Below are positions 34,559 to 42,683 of a stretch of DNA of 64,000 bases, in pieces. A model generated the notes under the pieces. It was given only the letters and a program-made list of their open reading frames with translations, was not told the DNA's origin and did no database searches. Position 1 is the stretch's first letter, and the number at the start of each line of letters is the position of its first letter. Origin of the DNA: Mesorhizobium sp. M4B.F.Ca.ET.203.01.1.1 (lineage in GTDB: Bacteria; Pseudomonadota; Alphaproteobacteria; Rhizobiales; Rhizobiaceae); assembly GCF_004791025.1 (NCBI RefSeq), contig NZ_SRUO01000009.1:124001-188000 (forward strand), written 5' to 3'. Position numbers and translations under genes: made by a program.

Positions 34559-35782
34559 ATGAAGGGCGCGGGGTTGAAGCTGACCCACCTTGCGGCGCTG
34601 CTCGCGGCGCTGGCGACGTCGGCTGTCGCCGTGACCGAGCCGCAGGCCGCCTCGCGCATGTGCCGCCAGCTCGAGGCGGAGCTGGATGCCAGTCGCGGCG
34701 GCGGTGGCGGACCGGCGATAATCCGCAAATATGACGACGCCATCGCGCGCCAGCGCGAGCAGATGACGAAGGCGCGCAACCGGGCGAGCGATGCCGGCTG
34801 CGGCTTCTCGCTGTTTTCGCGCAACGTCAACAAATGCGCCGCGATCAACGCGAACATCGATCGCATGAACGCCAATCTCGACGCCTTGCTGGCGAAGCGC
34901 GAGCGTCTTTCAGGCGGCGGCACCCGCCGCGATCGAGGCCGTATCCTGGCGGCGCTCGATGCCAATGGCTGCCGCGACGACGAGATCGCGCCGAGGCGCG
35001 CTCCGATCGAGGAGGCCGCGCGCGACAATGGCGGCGGCGGCAATCTGTTCGAGCAGCTCTTTGGCGGCGGCAACCGCGAGCTCGAAGCGCTCGACACGCC
35101 CGATGCGCCTGACGTGCCGCCGGACGATCCGAGCGAGCGCAACATCCGCCGCGTCATCAACCAGCCAGACGGCATGGACCTGCCGCGGCTGAACGGTGAA
35201 TTCCGCACCGTATGCGTGCGCACCTGCGACGGCTATTTCTTCCCGATGTCGAACGCCGCTTCCTATGGCGATTTCGAGCGCGATCAGAAGAATTGCGAAT
35301 CGAGCTGCCCGGGCACCGAGATGCAGGTGTTCTACACGCGTGGCATGGACGACGATGCTGGCGCGATGACCTCGTCGGTGACTGGCAAGCCGTACAGCGA
35401 ACTACCGAGCGCCTATCTCTACAAGCAGAGCAACATGGCGCGGCCGTCGGCCTGCGGCTGCAACGCGCAGGCGCAGAATTTCGAGATCATCGCCGGCAAT
35501 CCGCCGAACCCCGGGCAGCCCGACCCCGAGGCAGCCACGGCGCCCTTCGTTCCCATGCCCGGTACCAAGCCGGATCCGGGCGCCGATCCGGAGACGCTGG
35601 CCAATGCCGAAGGCGGGCTCGACCGCGACGCCATCAAACGCCTGGCCGAGAAGCCGGCGACATCGCCGGTGTCGGCGCTGCCCCCGGAGCAGCGCAAGGT
35701 CAGGGTCGTCGGGCCATCGTTCCTTCCCGACCCAGCAGGGGCAATAGATCTGCAAGCTCCGGCCCGGAAGGCTGTCCAGTAA
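34559..35782 (+). CDS. DUF2865 domain protein, probably exported
   Basis: This roughly 407-residue protein (418 if the ATG at 34526 is used) has an N-terminal hydrophobic segment (LTHLAALLAALATSAVAVTE) resembling a signal peptide. It then has a helical region with conserved cysteines (RMCRQLEAEL, AGCGFSLFS, VNKCAAIN), a Gly-rich stretch, and the DUF2865 core with TVCVRTCDGYFFPMSN, NCESSCPGTE and SACGCNAQ. The many paired cysteines suggest a disulfide-rich periplasmic or surface protein. The C-terminus is Pro-rich. Function is unknown. The gene overlaps the convergent gltX by 83 bases. Confidence 0.82.
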   Translation: MKGAGLKLTHLAALLAALATSAVAVTEPQAASRMCRQLEAELDASRGGGGGPAIIRKYDDAIARQREQMTKARNRASDAGCGFSLFSRNVNKCAAINANIDRMNANLDALLAKRERLSGGGTRRDRGRILAALDANGCRDDEIAPRRAPIEEAARDNGGGGNLFEQLFGGGNRELEALDTPDAPDVPPDDPSERNIRRVINQPDGMDLPRLNGEFRTVCVRTCDGYFFPMSNAASYGDFERDQKNCESSCPGTEMQVFYTRGMDDDAGAMTSSVTGKPYSELPSAYLYKQSNMARPSACGCNAQAQNFEIIAGNPPNPGQPDPEAATAPFVPMPGTKPDPGADPETLANAEGGLDRDAIKRLAEKPATSPVSALPPEQRKVRVVGPSFLPDPAGAIDLQAPARKAVQ

Positions 35783-37073
35783 GCGCCAGCCTGAGCGGCA
35801 TGAACAGCGCCTTGCCCTTGCGCCCGGTTGCTTCGCGGATCTTGCCGGTCCAATCCTTCCAGACGGTGCCGTTCCACGGCTCATCCGGCAACAGGTCGAA
35901 CGCCTGGTGCAGGAAGTCCCGATCCTCGCCGGAAAACTCCGCCGGCTCCTGCGGTCCCTGATCGACGATACGCCACCAGGCAACCGCGTCGGCCAGCCTG
36001 TCGAGGTTGCCGCGCACGGCCATCCAGAACGGCTCCGCCTTGTCGCCTGAAACACCCAGCACGATCAGCCGGTCGCGCGCCTCGGCAAACGGCATGTGGT
36101 GCATCAGCGTGCGGTTGAGCACGAACAGCTCGTCCGGATCGAACTTGGCCGCCGATTTCGAGGTCGCGGCCGGATCGAAATGGCCGGCGAGGTCGGCAAG
36201 ATCGTGCGCCGCCGCGACATTCTCCGACGTGCCGACGAGCACCGCCAGCGAGGCGACCGCCATCGGCTCGATACCGTTCTCGCGCAGGCTTTCGATCGAC
36301 AGCGCGCCGGTGCGCTTCGACAGGCCCTCGCCCGAGACCGTGGTCAAGAGATTATGGTGGCCGAAGACCGGCGGCTCGGCGCCGAGCGCCTGGAACAGCG
36401 CGATCTGCACGCCGGTGTTGGTGACATGGTCGTCGCCGCGGATGACATGGCTGACGCCCATCTCGATGTCGTCGACCACCGACGGCAGCGTGTAGAGATA
36501 GGTGCCGTCCTCGCGCACCAGCACGGGATCGGACAGCGAGGCGAGATCGACGGTCTCCTCGCCGCGCACCAGGTCGTTCCAGTGGATCTCGGTGCGCTCG
36601 GGCTGCAGCGGATCGCTGGTGAAGTTCGGCAGCAGGAAGCGCCAATGCGGGCGGCGGCCGTCCGACTGGTATTCGGCCACCTGCTCCGGCGTCAGCGTCA
36701 GCGCCTCGCGGCCATAGACCGGCGGCAGGCCGCGCGTGCGGCGCACCTTGCGGCGCAGATCGAGCTCTTCCGGCGTCTCGTAACAGGCGTAGAGGACGCG
36801 CGCCTCCTTCAGACGCTCGACGGCGGCGTCATAGATCTCGACGCGCCGCGACTGGTATTCGGTGGCGTCCGGGAAGATGCCAAGCCAGTGCAGGTCGTAG
36901 AGGATGGAATCGGCGAATTCCTGCTTGGAACGGGCGATATCGGTGTCGTCGAAACGCTGGATGAAGCGGCCCTTGTTGTTCGCGGCGAACAGCCAGTTGA
37001 ACAGAGCGGTGCGCGCATTGCCGATATGGATGCGGCCGGTCGGCGACGGGGCGAAACGGACGGTAACTGTCAT
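35700..37073 (-). CDS. gltX: Glutamyl-tRNA synthetase
   Basis: The class I synthetase charges tRNA-Glu, and in alphaproteobacteria also tRNA-Gln for later amidation. The 457-residue protein has RFAPSPTGRIHIGNAR with the HIGH-type motif HIGN (16-19), FDDTDIARS, ISHVIRGDDHVTNT-like (VSHVIRGDDHVTNTG), and the KMSKS-equivalent GLSKRTGALS near residue 248. The start at 37071-37073 is the family start; the frame is open to 37343 without homology. Rhizobia often carry two gltX genes and this could be either. Its 3' end overlaps the DUF2865 gene. Confidence 0.95.
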   Translation of the reverse strand: MTVTVRFAPSPTGRIHIGNARTALFNWLFAANNKGRFIQRFDDTDIARSKQEFADSILYDLHWLGIFPDATEYQSRRVEIYDAAVERLKEARVLYACYETPEELDLRRKVRRTRGLPPVYGREALTLTPEQVAEYQSDGRRPHWRFLLPNFTSDPLQPERTEIHWNDLVRGEETVDLASLSDPVLVREDGTYLYTLPSVVDDIEMGVSHVIRGDDHVTNTGVQIALFQALGAEPPVFGHHNLLTTVSGEGLSKRTGALSIESLRENGIEPMAVASLAVLVGTSENVAAAHDLADLAGHFDPAATSKSAAKFDPDELFVLNRTLMHHMPFAEARDRLIVLGVSGDKAEPFWMAVRGNLDRLADAVAWWRIVDQGPQEPAEFSGEDRDFLHQAFDLLPDEPWNGTVWKDWTGKIREATGRKGKALFMPLRLALTGQPSGPELADLLPLLGREGTMARRP

Positions 37074-37249
37074 GAGCGGGGCGTAGCGGATGCTTTTCCG
37101 GTTGACAAGACGCGCCCCCGCGCGAAGGGCAAGACATAGTGCAAGCCAGCTAAAATGAAAAGCCGCTCGGCCGGCATGGTCCCCGCCGGCTTCGAGTCGT
37201 TGCCGACGGCCGGCAGAACCGGGAGTTGCGCAGGCCCTTTCTGTCCCCG

Positions 37250-37258
37250 TTATCCACA
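37250..37258 (+). promoter_or_regulatory. DnaA box
   Basis: TTATCCACA is an exact match to the high-affinity DnaA box. It lies about 55 bases upstream of a predicted nrdJ promoter. DnaA controls nrdAB in E. coli, so a role linking replication initiation to nucleotide supply is plausible. Confidence 0.55.
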
Positions 37259-37307
37259 TCTGTGACACACAAGATATTGGGGTCACAAAAGCTACGTAAA
37301 CGAATCC

Positions 37308-37337
37308 TTGACGGCGCAAAACGAGTCGCCTTTTATA
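37308..37337 (+). promoter_or_regulatory. Predicted sigma-70-type promoter for nrdJ
   Basis: TTGACG (37308-37313) is followed after 17-19 bases by the AT-rich TTTTATAG (37331-37338). It is the best -35/-10 pair in the region, but it would leave a leader of about 450 bases; a second start near the NrdR box is possible. Confidence 0.45.
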
Positions 37338-37515
37338 GGCCATGCGTTCCTGTTGAGAGCGCGACCGGAGAGTTCAGAGGCCGGTCTTTTTTCCCGGATT
37401 TTGTGCGTTTTGCCCACATTTCCGCCCGTTCACGAGGCCGGCGGAAGCGTTGGGATTGGGTGGGGCTTGGGTGGCGAAAAGGGAGAATTGTCGGACTGGA
37501 AAAAATGATCTGTTA

Positions 37516-37531
37516 ACACTATATTTAGTGT
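37516..37531. promoter_or_regulatory. NrdR box
   Basis: ACACTATATTTAGTGT is a near-palindrome closely matching the consensus bound by NrdR, the ATP/dATP-sensing repressor of ribonucleotide reductase genes. NrdR normally binds tandem boxes; a weaker match at 37545-37560 may be the second. Confidence 0.75.
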
Positions 37532-37795
37532 TTGCAGGCAGGTTCGACCCTAGATAGTGTGAAACCCTCGATCGGGGGAATCGCGAAAAAGTTTCAAAGT
37601 TTTGAGGGACCCGCAGGGGGTTCGTCGGCGAGTTGGAGAGGCCCTTCGCAAGAAGTTGGCCAGCGCGCCGCGCCACGACTGCGAAGGAGATGCCGGCGTC
37701 GTCAAGATGCCGGCAAACGGCGGACCGCGCGTTTCGCTTTCGGGGCATGAATCCCTGGGGAAAAGCGCTATATATAGACACAAAGGACCGGACCA

Positions 37796-40700
37796 ATGCG
37801 CATCGAGCGTCGTTTCACCAAGCCAGGACAATCCGCCTACGCGGAGATCGAATTCCGCAAGGCGCTTTCCGAGATCAAGAATCCGGATGGCTCGGTGGTG
37901 TTCCGCCTGGACAATATCGACGTGCCGGCGCAGTTCAGCCAAGTCGCCGCCGACATCCTGGCGCAGAAGTATTTCCGCAAGGCCGGCGTTCCCGCGCGCC
38001 TGAAGAAGGTCGAGGAGAACGACGTCCCCTCCTTCCTGTGGCGCTCGGTCCCCGACGAGGCCGAACTCGCCAAGCTCCCCGAGGCCGAGCGCTATGGCTC
38101 CGAGATCGATGCTCGCCAGGTCTTCGACCGCCTCGCCGGCACCTGGACCTACTGGGGCTGGAAGGGCGGCTACTTCAAGTCCGAGGAAGACGCGCGCGCC
38201 TTCCGCGACGAGCTTGCCTATATGCTGGCCACGCAGCGCGTCGCGCCGAACTCGCCGCAATGGTTCAACACCGGCCTGCACTGGGCCTATGGCATCGACG
38301 GCCCGAGCCAGGGTCACTTCTATGTCGACCCCTTCACCGGCAAGCTGACCAAGTCGAAGTCCTCCTACGAGCATCCGCAGCCGCATGCCTGCTTCATCCA
38401 GGGCGTGCAGGACGACCTCGTCAACGAGGGCGGCATCATGGACCTGTGGGTGCGCGAGGCGCGCCTGTTCAAATATGGCTCCGGCACCGGCTCCAACTTC
38501 TCGCTGCTGCGCGGCGAAGGCGAGAAGCTGTCCGGCGGCGGTCGCTCCTCCGGCCTGATGAGCTTCCTCAAGATCGGCGATCGCGCGGCGGGCGCCATCA
38601 AGTCGGGCGGCACGACGCGCCGCGCCGCCAAGATGGTCATCGTCGACGTCGACCATCCCGATATCGAGGAGTTCATCGACTGGAAGGTCAATGAAGAGCA
38701 GAAGGTCGCCTCGCTGGTGACCGGCTCGAAGATCGTCAAGAAGCACCTCGAAGCGATCATGAAGGCCTGCGTCAATTGCGAAGGCCATGACGACGACTGC
38801 TTCGACCCGGCGATCAACACGGCGCTGAAGCGCGAGATCAAAGCGGCCAAGAAGGACGCGGTGCCGGAGAACTATATCTACCGGGTCATCCAGTTCGCCC
38901 GCCAGGGCTACACCTCGATGTCGTTCAAGACCTACGACACCGACTGGGATTCAGATGCCTACCTGACCGTCTCCGGCCAGAACTCCAACAATTCGGTGTC
39001 GCTGAAGGACAATTTCCTGCGCGCTGTCGAGGCCGATGGCGACTGGCAGCTGACCGCCCGCAAGGACGGCAAGGCGCTGAAGACGCTGAAGGCGCGCGAC
39101 CTGTGGGAAAAGATCGGCTACGCCGCCTGGGCGTCGGCCGATCCCGGCCTGCACTTCAACACGACGATGAACGACTGGCACACCTGCGCCTCGGCCGGCG
39201 CGATCCGGGCTTCCAACCCGTGCTCGGAATACATGTTCCTCGACGACACGGCCTGCAACCTCGCCTCGATCAACCTGCTGCCCTACCGCAATGCCGACGG
39301 CACGATCGACATCGCCACTTACGAGCACACGGTGCGGCTGTGGACCATCGTGCTCGAGATCTCGGTGATGATGGCGCAGTTCCCGTCGAAGGAGATCGCC
39401 AAGCTCTCCTACGAATACCGCACGCTCGGCCTCGGCTACGCCAATATCGGCGGCCTGCTGATGACCTCGGGCATTCCGTACGATTCCGACGAGGGCCGCG
39501 CCATCTGCGCCGCGCTCACCGCGATCATGACCGGCACGGCTTACGCCACCTCGGCCGAGATGGCGGCCGAGCTCGGCGCCTTCCCGGACTATGACCGCAA
39601 CGCCCAGAACATGCTACGCGTCATGCGCAACCACCGCCGCGCCGCCTATGGCGACAAGGACGGCTACGAGAAGCTCGCCGTCAATCCGGTGCCGCTGGTC
39701 GCGTCCGATCTGAAGCAGCAGGCGCTCGCTGAGCACGCCAAGGCGGCCTGGGACCGCGCCATCGAGCTCGGCGAGGAGCACGGCTACCGCAATGCGCAGG
39801 CAACCGTGATCGCGCCGACCGGCACGATCGGCCTGGTCATGGATTGCGACACCACCGGCATCGAGCCCGACTTCGCGCTGGTCAAGTTCAAGAAGCTCGC
39901 CGGCGGCGGCTACTTCAAGATCATCAACCGCGCCGTGCCGGAAGCGCTGCGCACGCTCGGCTATTCCGAGAGCCAGATCGCCGAGATCGAGGCCTATGCG
40001 GTCGGCCACGGCAACCTCAACCAGGCGCCCGGTATCAATCCCGGCTCGCTGAAGGCCAAGGGCTTTTCCGACGACAAGATCGCGGCGCTGAACGCGGCGC
40101 TGAAGTCGGCCTTCGACATCAAGTTCGTCTTCAACCAGTGGACGCTGGGCGCCGACTGGGTGAAGGAGACGCTCGGCTTCACCGACGAGCAGCTCGGCGA
40201 TTTCTCGTTCGAGATGCTGCCGGCGCTTGGCTTCTCGAAGAAGGACATCGAGGCCGCCAACATCCATGTCTGCGGTGCGATGACGCTGGAAGGCGCGCCG
40301 TTCCTGAAGGCCGAGCACCTCGCGGTGTTCGACTGTGCCAGCCCGTGCGGCAAGATCGGCAAGCGCTCGCTGTCGATCAACAGCCACATCCTGATGATGG
40401 CGGCGGCGCAGCCCTTCATCTCCGGCGCCATCTCCAAGACCATCAACATGCCGAACGAAGCGACGGTGGAGGACGCAAAGAACGCCTACATGCTGTCGTG
40501 GAAGCTGGCGCTGAAGGCGAACGCCCTCTATCGCGACGGCTCGAAGCTGTCGCAGCCGCTCAATGCCTCGCTGCTCGCCGATGGCGAGGAGGATGAGGAT
40601 GAGCTGGTCGAGCAGCTGATCGCGGCACCCGCCGCGCAGCGCGCCGTGCAGGTGACGGAAAAGATCGTCGAGCGCGTGGTGGAGCGGCTCTACCGCGACC

Positions 40701-41569
40701 GCGAGAAGCTGCCGAACCGCCGCAAGGGCTACACGCAGAAGGCAGTGGTCGGCGGCCACAAGGTGTATCTCCGCACCGGCGAGTTCGACGACGGTCGCCT
40801 GGGCGAAATCTTCATCGACATGCACAAGGAAGGTGCCGCGTTCCGCGCGATGATGAACAACTTCGCCATCGCCATCTCGCTCGGCCTGCAGTACGGCGTG
40901 CCGCTCGACGAATATGTCGAGGCCTTCACCTTCACCAAGTTCGAGCCGGCCGGCATGGTGCAGGGCAACGACGCCATCAAGAACGCGACGTCGATCCTCG
41001 ACTACGTGTTCCGCGAGCTCGCCGTCTCCTACCTCGCCCGCCACGACCTCGCCCATGTCGACCAGTCGGACTTCGACAAGACGGCGCTCGGCCGCGGCAT
41101 CACCGAAGGCAAGGCGACGCCGTTCTCGAAGGGCCTGACTCGCGGCGTTTCGCCGGTCAAGCTGGTTTCGGGCGCCGGCGGCGATCCCAAGGGCTTTGGC
41201 GGCTCTGCGCCGACGACGGCCCCTGCCCGCGCGGCACCGACCGCCTTCTCCGGCTCCAACGTCTTGACGCTGAAGCCGGCGAGCGACGAGGCCATCGCCT
41301 ACAAGCGCGACTATGAGGAGCGCGCCAGGGAACTGGCCGAGGACATCGTCGAAGAAGAAGCCGAGGCTTCCAGCACAGAGGCACTGTTCACCGACGCCGC
41401 CGCGCAGGAAGCCGCCGACGCCAAGAAGCTCGCCGCGACACGGCGCCAGCAGTCGCTGCTGCAGGGCTACACCGGCAACGAATGCTCGGAGTGCCACAAC
41501 TTCACCATGGTGCGGAACGGCACCTGCGAGAAGTGCGATACGTGTGGAAGCACGAGCGGGTGCAGCTGA
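37796..41569 (+). CDS. nrdJ: Vitamin B12-dependent (class II) ribonucleotide reductase
   Basis: This enzyme makes deoxyribonucleotides using adenosylcobalamin, independent of oxygen. The 1257-residue protein is of the long NrdJ type. It has an N-terminal region with NTGLHWAYGI and SGTGSNFSLLR, the active-site loop ASNPCSEYMFLDD with the thiyl cysteine near 477, and STGTIG-like APTGTIGLVMD for nucleotide specificity. The C-terminal cysteine-rich tail (CSECHNFTMVRNGTCEKCDTC) supplies redox-active or metal-binding cysteines. ATG 37796 follows AAAGGACCGG. The gene stands alone with a long regulated leader and its own terminator. Class II enzymes suit the microaerobic lifestyle of nodule bacteria. 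Confidence 0.97.
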   Translation: MRIERRFTKPGQSAYAEIEFRKALSEIKNPDGSVVFRLDNIDVPAQFSQVAADILAQKYFRKAGVPARLKKVEENDVPSFLWRSVPDEAELAKLPEAERYGSEIDARQVFDRLAGTWTYWGWKGGYFKSEEDARAFRDELAYMLATQRVAPNSPQWFNTGLHWAYGIDGPSQGHFYVDPFTGKLTKSKSSYEHPQPHACFIQGVQDDLVNEGGIMDLWVREARLFKYGSGTGSNFSLLRGEGEKLSGGGRSSGLMSFLKIGDRAAGAIKSGGTTRRAAKMVIVDVDHPDIEEFIDWKVNEEQKVASLVTGSKIVKKHLEAIMKACVNCEGHDDDCFDPAINTALKREIKAAKKDAVPENYIYRVIQFARQGYTSMSFKTYDTDWDSDAYLTVSGQNSNNSVSLKDNFLRAVEADGDWQLTARKDGKALKTLKARDLWEKIGYAAWASADPGLHFNTTMNDWHTCASAGAIRASNPCSEYMFLDDTACNLASINLLPYRNADGTIDIATYEHTVRLWTIVLEISVMMAQFPSKEIAKLSYEYRTLGLGYANIGGLLMTSGIPYDSDEGRAICAALTAIMTGTAYATSAEMAAELGAFPDYDRNAQNMLRVMRNHRRAAYGDKDGYEKLAVNPVPLVASDLKQQALAEHAKAAWDRAIELGEEHGYRNAQATVIAPTGTIGLVMDCDTTGIEPDFALVKFKKLAGGGYFKIINRAVPEALRTLGYSESQIAEIEAYAVGHGNLNQAPGINPGSLKAKGFSDDKIAALNAALKSAFDIKFVFNQWTLGADWVKETLGFTDEQLGDFSFEMLPALGFSKKDIEAANIHVCGAMTLEGAPFLKAEHLAVFDCASPCGKIGKRSLSINSHILMMAAAQPFISGAISKTINMPNEATVEDAKNAYMLSWKLALKANALYRDGSKLSQPLNASLLADGEEDEDELVEQLIAAPAAQRAVQVTEKIVERVVERLYRDREKLPNRRKGYTQKAVVGGHKVYLRTGEFDDGRLGEIFIDMHKEGAAFRAMMNNFAIAISLGLQYGVPLDEYVEAFTFTKFEPAGMVQGNDAIKNATSILDYVFRELAVSYLARHDLAHVDQSDFDKTALGRGITEGKATPFSKGLTRGVSPVKLVSGAGGDPKGFGGSAPTTAPARAAPTAFSGSNVLTLKPASDEAIAYKRDYEERARELAEDIVEEEAEASSTEALFTDAAAQEAADAKKLAATRRQQSLLQGYTGNECSECHNFTMVRNGTCEKCDTCGSTSGCS

Positions 41570-41591
41570 GGAATCTGAGCATCTGAAACGG

Positions 41592-41627
41592 ATCGGCCCG
41601 GTCGCAAGATCGGGCCGATTTTCTTTT
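41592..41627 (+). terminator. Rho-independent terminator of nrdJ
   Basis: Stem ATCGGCCCG / CGGGCCGAT is followed by TTTTCTTTT, starting 23 bases after the nrdJ stop. Confidence 0.9.
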
Positions 41628-41700
41628 AGACAATCCGTGAGGCTGGCGGTGCGATCAGATCACCATCAAGGTTTGGCGTAGGTTCGCGTCAGCTGGAGCA

Positions 41701-41750
41701 CCCCTCATCCGGCCGCTTCGCGGCCACCTTCTCCCACAAGGGGAGAAGGG
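41701..41750. repeat. Rhizobial GC-rich palindromic intergenic repeat
   Basis: Starting CCCCTCATCC, it contains two hairpins: GGCCGC-TTCG... (GGCCGC/GCGGCC) and CCTTCTCCC/GGGAGAAGG-like arms. Elements of this form are scattered through Rhizobium and Mesorhizobium genomes between genes. It is related in style to the pair at 53038-53192. Confidence 0.65.
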
Positions 41751-41762
41751 AAAAGCGTCGCG

Positions 41763-42371
41763 TCATGCCGGCCTGACAGCCAGGAACGTGTTCCATTCCT
41801 CGCGATTGCGGCCCTCGTTGAAATCGTCCCTGATCAGGACCAGCCCGGCGCTCTCGATACGGGCCACGAAGTCGTCCCGGCGCCACAGGACGGTGTGATA
41901 GTTGCCGTCCGTCTCGTCGTCGCCATTGCGCATCGACACCAGGAAGGCGCCGCCTGGCCGCAGCGATCCGGCTATCCTGGCGAGCACCTGATCGATCTGG
42001 TCGCGGGGCACATGGATCAGGACGGCGAGCGCCAGCACTGCATCGTAGGGGCCGCCGAGATCGTCGGTGAGGAGATCGAGAAGCTCGCCGTGCTTGCCGC
42101 GCGCAGCCTGCAGGTCGAGAAACCGCTTTGTCGCGTCGGTGCGGCGAACCTTGACGCCCAGGCCCTCCAGAAAGTCGGCGTCGTATCCCGCTCCCGACCC
42201 GACTTCGAGAATCTGGCCGGCGGTGCCAGCGATCGCCACAAGGCGCTTCAGCGATGCCTGTTCTCTGTCGTTGGGGACATGCCGCACGATTTGATCGTAG
42301 CGTTCCGCATAGTCCTCATAGGCGCTGATCGTTTGACGGCTCTTCGCCAGAGCCTGCGATAATGCATCCAT
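41763..42371 (-). CDS. SAM-dependent methyltransferase (class I, small-molecule type)
   Basis: The 202-residue protein has motif I ILEVGSGAGYDADFL near residue 55, an acidic loop after strand 2 (RRTDATKRFL), DAVLALAVLIHVPRDQ (motif II/post II) and LRPGGAFLVSM. This is the standard Rossmann methyltransferase of the UbiE/TehB type; the substrate is unknown. ATG 42371 (MDALSQALAK) follows GAGGGAAAG, and I prefer it to an ATG eight codons upstream. It lies next to a DUF1127 gene on the same strand. Confidence 0.85.
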   Translation of the reverse strand: MDALSQALAKSRQTISAYEDYAERYDQIVRHVPNDREQASLKRLVAIAGTAGQILEVGSGAGYDADFLEGLGVKVRRTDATKRFLDLQAARGKHGELLDLLTDDLGGPYDAVLALAVLIHVPRDQIDQVLARIAGSLRPGGAFLVSMRNGDDETDGNYHTVLWRRDDFVARIESAGLVLIRDDFNEGRNREEWNTFLAVRPA

Positions 42372-42410
42372 CTTTCCCTCCCTCGCGTCGGTCAAGGCGC
42401 CGGACTTGCC

Positions 42411-42578
42411 TCAGCGAAGGGTGCCGGGAGGCACGCGTCCGTCGAGCATGCCGATGTCGCGCAGGAAATGGTCCGACAGCGAACGGCGGTCAAGCAGGCC
42501 GCGCGTGCGTGGCCTGAACGGCGCGATGAAGAGGTCGAGAACCGGACGACGAAGCGTGCTGTAAAGGGTGGTGGTCAT
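42411..42578 (-). CDS. DUF1127 small protein
   Basis: The 55-residue basic protein ends with the DUF1127 signature LSDHFLRDIGMLDGR. Such short arginine-rich proteins are abundant in alphaproteobacteria and several influence RNA turnover or phosphate and carbon metabolism. ATG 42578 (MTTTLYSTLRR) has AAAGGA eight bases upstream; a longer frame is open but unsupported. It is divergent from the LysR gene with 105 bases between, so that regulator may control it. Confidence 0.85.
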   Translation of the reverse strand: MTTTLYSTLRRPVLDLFIAPFRPRTRGLLDRRSLSDHFLRDIGMLDGRVPPGTLR

Positions 42579-42683
42579 TGCCGTGTCCTTTCGGGTTCGA
42601 GTTCGATGACCAGAGCATGCCGTTTTCCGGCCTTGGATTCCAATCGAACCTCGCGTAGCATGCATCAGGAGGATTGATGCGTC

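Larger units (their letters stand above)
37074..37795 (+). promoter_or_regulatory. Long regulatory region between gltX and nrdJ
   Basis: About 720 bases contain no gene I can support. In order: a perfect DnaA box (37250), a dyad TGTGAC-N15-GTCACA (37261-37287), a sigma-70-like promoter (37308), an NrdR box (37516) and a degenerate second copy (37545-37560, about 11 of 16 matches). A further 230 bases of leader follow, with a ribosome-binding site AAAGGA before nrdJ. I found no recognisable cobalamin riboswitch core. Confidence 0.6.

Noticed and set aside
37261..37287. TGTGAC-N15-GTCACA as a CRP/FNR site
   Set aside because: The spacer is far longer than the 6 bases (CRP) or 4 bases (FNR) of known sites.
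37500..37795. Cobalamin riboswitch before the B12-dependent RNR
   Set aside because: Expected from the enzyme, but I could not find the conserved B12-box sequence or GCCACTG element. A covariance-model search would settle it.
37374..37796. 140-codon minus-strand open frame upstream of nrdJ
   Set aside because: It covers the NrdR box and lacks recognisable domains; treated as regulatory DNA.
39614..41497. 627-codon open frame antisense to nrdJ
   Set aside because: Antisense shadow; the nrdJ frame is fully conserved on the plus strand.
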